59,348 nucleotides of DNA, from positions 6,844 to 66,191 of the forward strand of contig NZ_MWSM01000007.1 in assembly GCF_002087075.1 (NCBI RefSeq), given 5' to 3'. Source of the DNA: Streptococcus pseudopneumoniae ATCC BAA-960 = CCUG 49455 (GTDB lineage: Bacteria > Bacillota > Bacilli > Lactobacillales > Streptococcaceae). Both the position numbers and the translations under genes were made by a program. The notes under the pieces are model-generated. The model saw only the letters and a program-made list of their open reading frames with translations. It had not been told where the DNA came from and made no database searches. Shown here piece by piece: positions 1 through 7,220 of this stretch. Position 1 is the stretch's first letter, and each line of letters begins with the position of its first letter.

Positions 1-35
1 TCCTAGTTTGCTCTTTGATTGTCATTGAGTATCAG
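1..35 (+). repeat. Partial BOX element (boxC end)
   Basis: The first bases match the right-hand (boxC) end of the pneumococcal BOX repeats seen in full at 18000-18105 and 43297-43411, ending in TTGTCATTGAGTAT. The boxA part lies outside the window. It sits just downstream of the GlsB-like gene. Confidence 0.8.
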
Positions 36-45
36 ATTTAGGAAA

Positions 46-276
46 TTAACTTCCTCGTCTCCAAAAAATCGCTAAGACAATCATGGAACCTAGTACTGCA
101 GGGATAATGGCTGTTCCTGCTATTATCGGTCCCCAAGTTCCAAAAAGCAAATGGCCTATAAAGGCACCAATCCATCCTAGAAACATTTTTCCAAAACATC
201 CCATTCGCTCTCCACGATTGGTCAGAGTACCTGCTAAAAATCCAACTAGAAGACCAACGAACATACTTCCTAACAT
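46..276 (-). CDS. GlsB/YeaQ/YmgE family stress-response membrane protein
   Basis: A 76-residue, very hydrophobic, glycine-rich protein with three predicted membrane segments (about residues 3-20, 29-48 and 52-71), the usual size and shape of the GlsB/YeaQ/YmgE (transglycosylase-associated) family. The family is linked to envelope or general stress, but its biochemical role is unknown. The ATG is preceded by a strong AAGGAG ribosome site. The gene starts 9 bases after the pepS stop, so it is probably co-transcribed with pepS. Family call is firm, function is not. Confidence 0.85.
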   Translation of the reverse strand: MLGSMFVGLLVGFLAGTLTNRGERMGCFGKMFLGWIGAFIGHLLFGTWGPIIAGTAIIPAVLGSMIVLAIFWRRGS

Positions 277-285
277 ATTATCTCC

Positions 286-1527
286 TTAATTTGCCCAATC
301 TCCCTTACGGAAGAGTGGTACACGTGTCCCATCCTCACGGATACCATCGATATCCATTTGGTTAGAACCAATCATAAAGTCTACGTGAACATCTGAACGG
401 TTAAGCCCCGCAGCTTCAAGCTCCTCTTCGCTCATCTCCGCTCCACCAACAACGCTAGTTGCATAGGCTGCACCGATAGCCAAGTGATTTGAGGCATTCT
501 CATCGAAAAGGGTGTTGAAGAAGGTAATGCCTGACTGAGAAATTGGACTTGGATCTGGTACCAAGGCACATTCACCCAAGGCACGCGCACCTGCATTTTC
601 AAAGACAAGGTCTTTCATGACTTGATCGCCTTTTTCTGCAGTGATATCCACAATTTGTCCATCCTTGAAGGTTACTTTAATTCCTTCGATGATATTTCCG
701 TTATAGCTAAGCGGTTTTGTAGAAGTGACATAACCATCTGCGCGACGGAAGTCAGGCGCTGTGAAGACTTCCTCTGTCGGCATATTTGGCAAGAATCCTT
801 CGCCCTGTGCATTGATAGCACCAGCTGATTCCCAAACGTGGTTCTTTGGCAAACCAAGAGTCAAATCTGTACCTGGCGCTGTGTAGTGAAGGGCTGAAAA
901 TTGCTCTTTATTGAGCATATCTGCCTTGCTCTTGAGGATAGCTGCATGCTCTTTCCAAGCCTTAACAGGATCTTCTTCATAGACACGGCAAGTTTTGAAA
1001 ATTTGGTCCCAAAGGAGATCGACTGCTTCTTCGTCGCTCGCAGCATTTGGAAAGACTTTCTTAGCCCATTCAAGTCCAGCAGCGGCTGCTACAGTCCAGC
1101 TAACCTTGTTGGATTGAGTTGCGATACGCATTGGCTTCATAGCAAGTCCCATAGCTTTAGCAGAAGCCGAAAGCTTGTCAGCGTCCACACCGTTCAAGGC
1201 ACCTGGATCAGATGAACGAACTCCTAGACGGCTAGCCTTGTTCTCCAAGAGATAGTTCATCTCAGCAATCTTGTATTCAGGCACATTGTCCAGACGCTCC
1301 ATCGGTGCATGGAGGAATTTCTCACGGTTGATGACATCATCTGTCCACTGAACGATAACCTCATGCGCACCCAAAGCGTAAGCTTCTTTGACAATTAAGT
1401 GAGCCAACTCACGTTGCTCCACATCGATAGAGAGAGCCAAAGTGTGACCAGGTTGCACATTGATTCCGTTCGCAACCAATAATTTCGCATATTTTTCTAG
1501 ATTTTCTTTAAAATTTGGTAAAACCAT
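286..1527 (-). CDS. pepS: Aminopeptidase PepS (M29 metallopeptidase)
   Basis: A 413-residue cytoplasmic aminopeptidase of the M29 (AmpS/PepS/thermophilic aminopeptidase T) family, which removes N-terminal residues from peptides using two metal ions. The C-terminal half carries the family's acidic and histidine-rich metal region, including EGFLPNMPTEEVFTAPD, GALNGVD and HLAIGAAY stretches and the closing DVHVDFMIGS block. Length matches PepS of streptococci and lactococci. It is probably a housekeeping enzyme in peptide nitrogen use and is followed closely by the GlsB-like gene. Confidence 0.93.
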   Translation of the reverse strand: MVLPNFKENLEKYAKLLVANGINVQPGHTLALSIDVEQRELAHLIVKEAYALGAHEVIVQWTDDVINREKFLHAPMERLDNVPEYKIAEMNYLLENKASRLGVRSSDPGALNGVDADKLSASAKAMGLAMKPMRIATQSNKVSWTVAAAAGLEWAKKVFPNAASDEEAVDLLWDQIFKTCRVYEEDPVKAWKEHAAILKSKADMLNKEQFSALHYTAPGTDLTLGLPKNHVWESAGAINAQGEGFLPNMPTEEVFTAPDFRRADGYVTSTKPLSYNGNIIEGIKVTFKDGQIVDITAEKGDQVMKDLVFENAGARALGECALVPDPSPISQSGITFFNTLFDENASNHLAIGAAYATSVVGGAEMSEEELEAAGLNRSDVHVDFMIGSNQMDIDGIREDGTRVPLFRKGDWAN

Positions 1528-1548
1528 TCTGTTTTCTCTTTTCTATTT

Positions 1549-1695
1549 TTATTTAAACAGGGATAGCAGGCTAACCGCTGCTACCGTAGCACAAATCAAA
1601 GTTGTTGCTTTCAAAATTTTATCCGAATCCAGTTCCAGCTGATAATCAAAGACTTTTTGGTTCGGTTTATCTTCTGCGAATATTCTAAGTTTCAT
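1549..1695 (-). CDS. Small hypothetical membrane protein (48 aa)
   Basis: A 48-codon frame with an ATG at 1693-1695, preceded by a very strong AAGGGGGG ribosome site. The product begins MKLRIFAEDKPNQKVFDY, has a polar N-terminal half with several charged residues, and ends in one hydrophobic segment (about residues 28-47, ILKATTLICATVAAVSLLS). It lies between pepS and yafQ on the same strand. I do not recognise a family. The ribosome site and the soluble-plus-membrane layout make a real small protein likely. Confidence 0.6.
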   Translation of the reverse strand: MKLRIFAEDKPNQKVFDYQLELDSDKILKATTLICATVAAVSLLSLFK

Positions 1696-1716
1696 GAGAA
1701 CCCCCCTTAAAATTTA

Positions 1717-1995
1717 TTAAAACAAATCACTATGACTGCCTGTCCTCAGCAAATTTAAAATCAATTCTTCCTTGTCTACTTTATAAACCAAAAGCCAATC
1801 TGGCTGGATATGGCATTCACGAACTCCTTGAAAATACTTGGATGCCGTCAATTGATGATCACGATATCTAGCAGGAAGTTCTTTTTCTTGAACAAGAAAA
1901 TTTAAAACTTCTTCTAATAATTCTGCCTTCAAACCACGCTTCATAGCCAACTTAAAATCTTTTTTAAACTGTTTATGATAACGAATCTTAAGCAC
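1717..1995 (-). CDS. yafQ: YafQ-type mRNA interferase toxin
   Basis: A 92-residue toxin of the RelE/YafQ superfamily. The family cuts mRNA in the ribosomal A site. Family features visible are the N-terminal YHKQFKKDFKLAMKRG, the central DHQLTASKYFQGVRECHIQPDWLLVYKV core with basic and histidine residues, and the typical ending LLRTGSHSDLF. It overlaps the upstream antitoxin gene by 8 bases, as is normal for a type II pair. The full-length frame and intact C-terminal histidine suggest an active toxin. Confidence 0.9.
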   Translation of the reverse strand: MLKIRYHKQFKKDFKLAMKRGLKAELLEEVLNFLVQEKELPARYRDHQLTASKYFQGVRECHIQPDWLLVYKVDKEELILNLLRTGSHSDLF

Positions 1996-2251
1996 GCAAG
2001 TCCTCCATCAAGTCTGAGACTGATTCAAAAGACTGGCTCATATTACGATTTTGGTCTAAATCCGTTAATACCTCAAGCAACTTCCGATTTTCGTCTAGTC
2101 TAACATCGAAAGGTAAACCCTGATATTGAATAGCTTGACGAAGGAAAATATTGATAGCTGTTGTCATATCCATTCCCAGATTATTAAACACCTGTTGGGC
2201 CTGCTCCTTAACCTCACTATCCAAACGGATGCTCATACTCGTCTTTGACAT
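1988..2251 (-). CDS. dinJ: DinJ/RelB-type antitoxin
   Basis: An 87-residue antitoxin with an N-terminal ribbon-helix-helix DNA-binding fold (MSKTSMSIRLDSEVKEQA, then AINIFLRQAI) and a flexible C-terminal toxin-binding tail (DLDQNRNMSQSFESVSDLMEDL). It would neutralise the YafQ-type toxin translated from the overlapping downstream frame and repress its own promoter, as is known for DinJ. A GAGGGTGAGAG ribosome site precedes the start. It is separated from the upstream DUF262 operon by a strong terminator. Confidence 0.9.
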   Translation of the reverse strand: MSKTSMSIRLDSEVKEQAQQVFNNLGMDMTTAINIFLRQAIQYQGLPFDVRLDENRKLLEVLTDLDQNRNMSQSFESVSDLMEDLRA

Positions 2252-2283
2252 ACTCTCACCCTCTTTCTATAGACTATTTTAAC

Positions 2284-2330
2284 AAAAAAGAAGGCCAATG
2301 TAAATCTATTGGATATACATTAGCCTTCTT
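2284..2330 (-). terminator. Rho-independent terminator of the WYL-DUF262 operon
   Basis: A 15-bp near-perfect stem (AAGAAGGCTAATGTA pairing with TACATTGGCCTTCTT) followed on the minus strand by a TTTTTTG run. It lies between the last DUF262 gene and dinJ. The symmetry and flanking A/T runs suggest it may work in both directions. Confidence 0.85.
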
Positions 2331-2344
2331 CAGATAGATGATTA

Positions 2345-4237
2345 TCATTGTTCTGATGACTTATTTTCTATAAAATGATTTACCCTAGTCAAGATCTCTT
2401 TTTCCAATCCTACAATCTGATCTGATTTCCATTTAGTCTTTTCCGTTATGGCAGCCATTATTTGTAATTTTAAACTCTGACGAGGAAAGATACCTTCTTC
2501 TTTCCATTGTTTTAATTTGGCCTCTGGATAGGAATTGCCAAACCGGGAGTTCTGACTATCTGTAATGATACAAAGATTGCCAAAGGAATGTAAAAAATCA
2601 GCAGGTAATTGGCTCTCTCCATCGTGTCCGTTTGGATTCTGAGGAAACCAATGCTCTATGGAACGGCGATAGGCAAATTTGAAATTATCAAATTTAATAT
2701 CCTTGTACTCTTTCTCTAATTCGGCACGATTTTTCCATAAAACATAATCTACAAAGTTAAAAGCATAAACAGGAATTGCCCCATATTTTTTGATACTTTT
2801 ATCTTCAGTAAACAATCTTTCCTCAGCATATCTCACTGCCATTTTCTCAAGAAAATCCTTAAACAGACTAGCAAATTCTGTTTGATTTAACTCTTCAATA
2901 TGGTTAAACAAGAATTGCAAGATTTCATATAACCAACGACTATCACGATTGGCAGTAAAGGTCACAGCAAACATGGATTGGAGAAGAATGATGTTTTGGT
3001 TAATTTCCGAATCTGAAAATGTATTCTTAGTAAAGCGTTCTTCAACTATGTAATGCTCTTTCGCTTTTCCATTAGGTTGATATTCATAATAAGTCCCCTT
3101 CTGCAAAAACCATTCATCCTTATTTCTGCTCGAAGAATCCATATTTGAATTTCTAACGATGTAATTATCAAAAATATGTTTTATTTTAAGAAGAAATTCA
3201 CTGAATTCAATAACCCAAGTCTTATTTTTATTTTTTATATCAAATAGAGCTAGAAGTTTCTTATCGTCTAACTGAACCTCATTGGTATCCTTACCTTCCC
3301 AAATTGCCAATACATGGAGTAGGAAGGTTGGAAAATCGATAACTTGGGTATAATCACCAAAATCTTTTTCTACTTCTATATTTTTTTCATTTATCTTTTT
3401 TCCTAATATATCTGATAACTTTCTTCTTTCATTTTGATAAAAATCAATATCATCATAAATATTATGAAATGAGTAATTTGTAAAATGCCATCCAAAAATA
3501 CGTTCACGTTCTTGAAAGTCATCTGCTCTCTTCCGCCGCATCTTAAACTGACTTGCTACCGGCTTATCAAATTCTGCACAGGCATCCCAAATTCTCACAA
3601 ATTTTTGTGCCATTTCTTGATCTTCACCAAATTTAGACATCATTTGTGCCTTGAGAATCTCATGAGCCTCTAGTTGTTCGCCTCGAGAGTTGAAACGTTC
3701 GAAATAAAGATTCAAATCTAAAACCTCAGGAAGTATACTCCGAAAAATGATGACATTCTCAAAAAGATAGTCAACGAAAAACTGAGGATTAAGCTGGCGC
3801 TCCTCTAGCACTTTTTTCAATGCGTCTTTAGCATATCCGTAACCTCTAGTCAGCTCATTCTCATCGTCATCAGAAATTTTTTGCTTGGTAAATAGCTTTT
3901 GAATGTTCTCATTTGACTTCTTCCTAGCTGGGAAAGTAAGATTGACAGCTTTCAATCTATCAAAACCAAACTCATGTTCCAAAGCCAAGGCAATCAAATT
4001 AAGAGCTGTTGTCCGCTGTTGCCCATCTATGATTTTGAAAAGACCATTCTCTTCATTAACGACCAATGTTCCAATATAGTAGTTTTCTCTTTGTTCTTGA
4101 AAAGCATCTGCAACATCGTTCAATAATTGCTCAATTTCATCATAAGTCCAAGCAAAATTTCTCTGATAAAGAGGAATAACATAAGTATCTTCATTTAATA
4201 AACGATTAACTGATAAGCTTATATGTGTTTCTACCAT
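2345..4237 (-). CDS. DUF262 and DUF1524 (GmrSD-like) putative restriction protein
   Basis: A 630-residue protein with the two-domain layout of GmrSD-type enzymes. The N-terminal DUF262 domain has the IPLYQRNFAW motif (21-30) and the ParB-like DGQQR motif (71-75) that binds or hydrolyses nucleotide. The C-terminal DUF1524 region has an HNH-like nuclease motif: EHWFPQ (528-533), GNL (553-555) and a following asparagine-rich NSRFGN. Known GmrSD relatives are type IV restriction enzymes cutting modified phage DNA. The start overlaps the previous DUF262 gene by 7 bases (ATGGTAG), implying translational coupling. The modified-base target is unknown. Confidence 0.88.
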   Translation of the reverse strand: MVETHISLSVNRLLNEDTYVIPLYQRNFAWTYDEIEQLLNDVADAFQEQRENYYIGTLVVNEENGLFKIIDGQQRTTALNLIALALEHEFGFDRLKAVNLTFPARKKSNENIQKLFTKQKISDDDENELTRGYGYAKDALKKVLEERQLNPQFFVDYLFENVIIFRSILPEVLDLNLYFERFNSRGEQLEAHEILKAQMMSKFGEDQEMAQKFVRIWDACAEFDKPVASQFKMRRKRADDFQERERIFGWHFTNYSFHNIYDDIDFYQNERRKLSDILGKKINEKNIEVEKDFGDYTQVIDFPTFLLHVLAIWEGKDTNEVQLDDKKLLALFDIKNKNKTWVIEFSEFLLKIKHIFDNYIVRNSNMDSSSRNKDEWFLQKGTYYEYQPNGKAKEHYIVEERFTKNTFSDSEINQNIILLQSMFAVTFTANRDSRWLYEILQFLFNHIEELNQTEFASLFKDFLEKMAVRYAEERLFTEDKSIKKYGAIPVYAFNFVDYVLWKNRAELEKEYKDIKFDNFKFAYRRSIEHWFPQNPNGHDGESQLPADFLHSFGNLCIITDSQNSRFGNSYPEAKLKQWKEEGIFPRQSLKLQIMAAITEKTKWKSDQIVGLEKEILTRVNHFIENKSSEQ

Positions 4238-5544
4238 TTATCTTTTTCCTCTTCTATAATCTTGTCCACAGTATAATTTTCAAATAGCTCTCTATCTATC
4301 TTGATCATGAAACCATTCGGAGTAACAGCATGGGATAAAAGTTGAAATAACTTTTGAGTCTCTTTTTGTCTAAAACTTCCACCAGCAGCGTATTTCCCTA
4401 CCGTTGCATCATATATGGCTTTAGACTTAACCCGAGGGTAGTAAGACCAAATAAACAAGGTCTCTACTATCTCCTTTGATAGCTCATCTTTTCCAAATCT
4501 CTCTGCAAAAAGCGAGCAAATATTTAGGAATATATTGTGGCACTTGAGGTAGCGTCCTTTTGAGCTATTGTAAATGTTCAACATGCCTTCTGGGTAAGCT
4601 ACATTTTTTTCTTCCCCTTCAGATTCATCAGAAAATCCTAACTCTTCATTTAAAAAATCTTTATGATTTTTAATAGTTTCATGAGCAGATTCAATATACT
4701 CAAAAAATTTACTTCCATCAATGATTGGCATAGTAATAGACATGGGGAGTTTTTCAATATGACGATACAATTCTAGATATGGAAAGTTCTGATTCAAATC
4801 AACACCTTTAAAATCGTCAATAAAATCCTCTGTAAAACGGAGATAAGAACCATAACGCTTGTTTGTCAATCCTGTCTCTCCTCGAGACCAACGTCTCATA
4901 CGGAAAAGATGTTTATCAAACAACTCTTTGAGACTTAAATCTTTATCCTCTACAAATTGCTCCCACTTTTCAACAATCTTTTCATCTTCTGAATCTTCCT
5001 TGCGAAGATGATAGGCTTTGAGCAAATCATGAGGTTCTAAAGATTTTCCACGATTATTCTGAGAATCAAATAACTGAAAGGCCTCTGATAATCGTTCCTG
5101 TGGCATAGTAATCACGGAGACAGAACAATTTTCCAATAAAAAGTTGCAAATGTCTTTTGCCTGATTTTCTCCAACCAATTGAGTCAAATTTTCCCACTCA
5201 TTATAATTTTCACTCGCATGATAGCAAGATAGCTCTCCAAATACAGCAGCACTCATCAGTTGCTTAGCACCCGTATATTTCTCTAAACTATCTAATAAAT
5301 GAAGAAATAAGGAAATAGAAATTAGCCGTTGCTGTCCATCGACAACATCTAAGTATCCATCATTTTCATGTAAGATAACGGAACCAATCTGATATTCCTT
5401 TTTGTCCATAGCATCTCGTAAATCATAAAAAAGATTACGGATATGTTTTCTGTTCCATTTATAAGGTCTTTGATAAGAAGGAATCCGCAACTTCCCTTCT
5501 TTCAATAGTTCTCCAACCTTTTTAGAAGTAAATTGAATAGTCAT
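4231..5544 (-). CDS. DUF262 protein lacking a visible nuclease domain
   Basis: A 437-residue protein with an N-terminal DUF262 domain: IPSYQRPYKW (21-30) and DGQQR (69-73) closely parallel its downstream partner. The central part has NNRGKSLEPHDLLKAY, also typical of DUF262. I see no HNH/DUF1524 motif near the C-terminus, so it may be a sensor or regulatory partner for the downstream nuclease-containing protein. It starts 7 bases after the WYL regulator, with the ribosome site overlapping that gene's stop codon. Defence role is inferred from family and context. Confidence 0.85.
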   Translation of the reverse strand: MTIQFTSKKVGELLKEGKLRIPSYQRPYKWNRKHIRNLFYDLRDAMDKKEYQIGSVILHENDGYLDVVDGQQRLISISLFLHLLDSLEKYTGAKQLMSAAVFGELSCYHASENYNEWENLTQLVGENQAKDICNFLLENCSVSVITMPQERLSEAFQLFDSQNNRGKSLEPHDLLKAYHLRKEDSEDEKIVEKWEQFVEDKDLSLKELFDKHLFRMRRWSRGETGLTNKRYGSYLRFTEDFIDDFKGVDLNQNFPYLELYRHIEKLPMSITMPIIDGSKFFEYIESAHETIKNHKDFLNEELGFSDESEGEEKNVAYPEGMLNIYNSSKGRYLKCHNIFLNICSLFAERFGKDELSKEIVETLFIWSYYPRVKSKAIYDATVGKYAAGGSFRQKETQKLFQLLSHAVTPNGFMIKIDRELFENYTVDKIIEEEKDKW

Positions 5545-5551
5545 TTTATCC

Positions 5552-6508
5552 TCATCTATATTTATCTATCATTTCTTGAACTGTTTGCTTCATATCCTCT
5601 ACTAAAATCCGAGGAGACAAAACAGTAACTGCTTCCCCTTGCCCCAGTAACCAGCGTTTAAGCCCCGGTGTGTGCTGACTTTCAAATTTAAAATGAGTCC
5701 AATCGCCATTTTTCCCAACTATTTTTGCATTTGGAAATTGATCCATCACAATCGTCGGATCGTACAAGTACTCGATTTCAATACTGATTTTCTTCCCGAT
5801 AAAAGCATCTACTCTCTCGTTACGAATATCACCATCTCTAAATTTATCTCGATAAGAAATAGAGGGTTTCTCTATACCACTAAGGGACCATGACTGGATA
5901 CGGTCTACTCTTAAAGTAATATAAGTAGCATGTTTCAACTGGTAAACAACCAGATAGAAATAATGACTATCATAGTAAAGAGAGACTGGCAAAACAGTCT
6001 GCCTCTTAGAAGACTCAGAATAAGGTTTTTGATAGATAATATCTAGAACCTGTTCATGCAAAATAGCTTCTGATAAATTCCATATTTTCTCGATTCTATT
6101 TTGTTGATCCGTTAAGGGAGTATAGTTCAGCTTTTCACTGCCAATGATTTGCTCAATTTCTTTCTGATCATCACGGGGAACTAAGACCAGTAAATTATTT
6201 AGTAAGCTATCAATTTCTGGCCTATTCAGTGCTCGATTTTCCAATAAAATCTTTGAAATAACAAGTATATCCTTTTTATTAAAAACTGACTTACTTGATA
6301 GGCTATACTTATTCATTTTACGGTTATAAAGCAAATCTCCACTATAACTGGTGTTATTAGATAAAATATCACGGAGTAGCGAAAAATCTCTCTGTATCGT
6401 CTTTTCACTAACCTCAAATTCCTGAGCCAGTTGCTTTTTTCCTAGTGAAGTACCTAACTGTAAACGTAAAAAAATTGTTAATAGTCTCTCTTGATTATTC
6501 ATCTGCAA
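5552..6508 (-). CDS. WYL-domain helix-turn-helix transcriptional regulator
   Basis: A 318-residue regulator. The N-terminus is a DeoR-like winged helix (about residues 5-60, KKQLAQEFEVSEKTIQRDFSLLRD). A WYL ligand-binding domain follows (about 140-225, with YYDSHYFYLVVYQLKHATY in place of the consensus WYL motif) and then a WCX-type C-terminus. WYL regulators often repress or sense for phage-defence operons (for example BrxR and CapW). It is the first gene of a tight three-gene unit with the two DUF262 genes, so it probably controls them. Confidence 0.9.
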   Translation of the reverse strand: MQMNNQERLLTIFLRLQLGTSLGKKQLAQEFEVSEKTIQRDFSLLRDILSNNTSYSGDLLYNRKMNKYSLSSKSVFNKKDILVISKILLENRALNRPEIDSLLNNLLVLVPRDDQKEIEQIIGSEKLNYTPLTDQQNRIEKIWNLSEAILHEQVLDIIYQKPYSESSKRQTVLPVSLYYDSHYFYLVVYQLKHATYITLRVDRIQSWSLSGIEKPSISYRDKFRDGDIRNERVDAFIGKKISIEIEYLYDPTIVMDQFPNAKIVGKNGDWTHFKFESQHTPGLKRWLLGQGEAVTVLSPRILVEDMKQTVQEMIDKYR

Positions 6509-6611
6509 TTTCCTTCTACATATTATTCAAACAATATTATTTCTAGTACATTATTATCACTTCTATAGTCTAACTAGCACTTTATATTCAAAACGATTAA
6601 AGCAAAATAAA

Positions 6612-7133
6612 CTAGCCCTTAGGTGATTTCAACTGTACCAATATGCCAGATTCGAAGAACTCAACTACGGATTCATCCATATTTTTTAAGTCTTCGGGTA
6701 AGCAGTCTGAATATACAATGAAGAGTCTGCCTCTTTTCTTATTCTCTTTGAATTGCTGCATCCAGTATTCCTGTACCCTTTGATCAGCCTCTCCCAAAAG
6801 TTGAACTCCCTCCAGAAAAATCAAGTCATACTCTGTATGCTCCATTTGCAGTTTTATCCATTGACTATGTTTAGAAAAAATCAAATTATCTCTCACTCGA
6901 TAATATCCAAGTGATGCTATTGGAGTAGCAGGTTTTATTTTAGTTAACGTATAAAACAAATGCCATCTGTCAGTCTCTGAAATACCGCAAATGTAAATAC
7001 ATTGAGAATCTTCTTTTAAGTCTATTTGTGGGAATCCAGTCCAATCACTCCCATCATCTTTCAAGCCTTTTTCAAAATTGTAAATTTGCTCTTCAATTGA
7101 CACGTTAGAATTTAAAATTCCTTGATTCACCAT
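6612..7133 (-). CDS. Hypothetical protein resembling a degenerate DnaA/Hda AAA+ domain
   Basis: A 173-residue protein of unknown function. From residue 45 on, its layout follows the DnaA/Hda ATPase core. YICGISETDRWHLFYTLTKI stands where DnaA has its Walker A strand and helix, YDLIFLEGVQLLGEADQRVQ where DnaA has the Walker B 'DLLLIDDIQFL' block, RGRLFIVYSDCLPEDLKNM where DnaA has 'IVLTSDRPPKEL', and FFESGILVQLKSP where DnaA has 'RFEWGLIVDI'. The Walker A lysine-threonine and Walker B aspartates are missing, so ATP use is unlikely. No DNA-binding domain IV is present. The relationship is by eye. Its own extended -10 lies upstream. Confidence 0.7.
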   Translation of the reverse strand: MVNQGILNSNVSIEEQIYNFEKGLKDDGSDWTGFPQIDLKEDSQCIYICGISETDRWHLFYTLTKIKPATPIASLGYYRVRDNLIFSKHSQWIKLQMEHTEYDLIFLEGVQLLGEADQRVQEYWMQQFKENKKRGRLFIVYSDCLPEDLKNMDESVVEFFESGILVQLKSPKG

Positions 7134-7165
7134 ATTATACTCTCTTTTCTATTATTTTTAAGAGA

Positions 7166-7171
7166 ATTATA
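7166..7171 (-). promoter_or_regulatory. Extended -10 promoter of the DnaA-like gene
   Basis: On the minus strand TGTTATAAT forms a perfect extended -10 box about 30 bases upstream of the start codon at 7133. The -35 region overlaps the palindrome following polC. Confidence 0.6.
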
Positions 7172-7176
7172 ACAAA

Positions 7177-7203
7177 TCAAGTGGACATATTTTGTCCACT
7201 TGA
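7177..7203 (-). terminator. Palindrome after polC, probable terminator
   Basis: An 11-bp perfect inverted repeat (TCAAGTGGACA / TGTCCACTTGA) with a 5-base loop, 17 bases after the polC stop. The U-tract is weak on the minus strand (TTTG), so termination may be partial. The arms could also be an operator for the next gene. Confidence 0.6.
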
Positions 7204-7220
7204 TCAAAATAAGCAATTTT

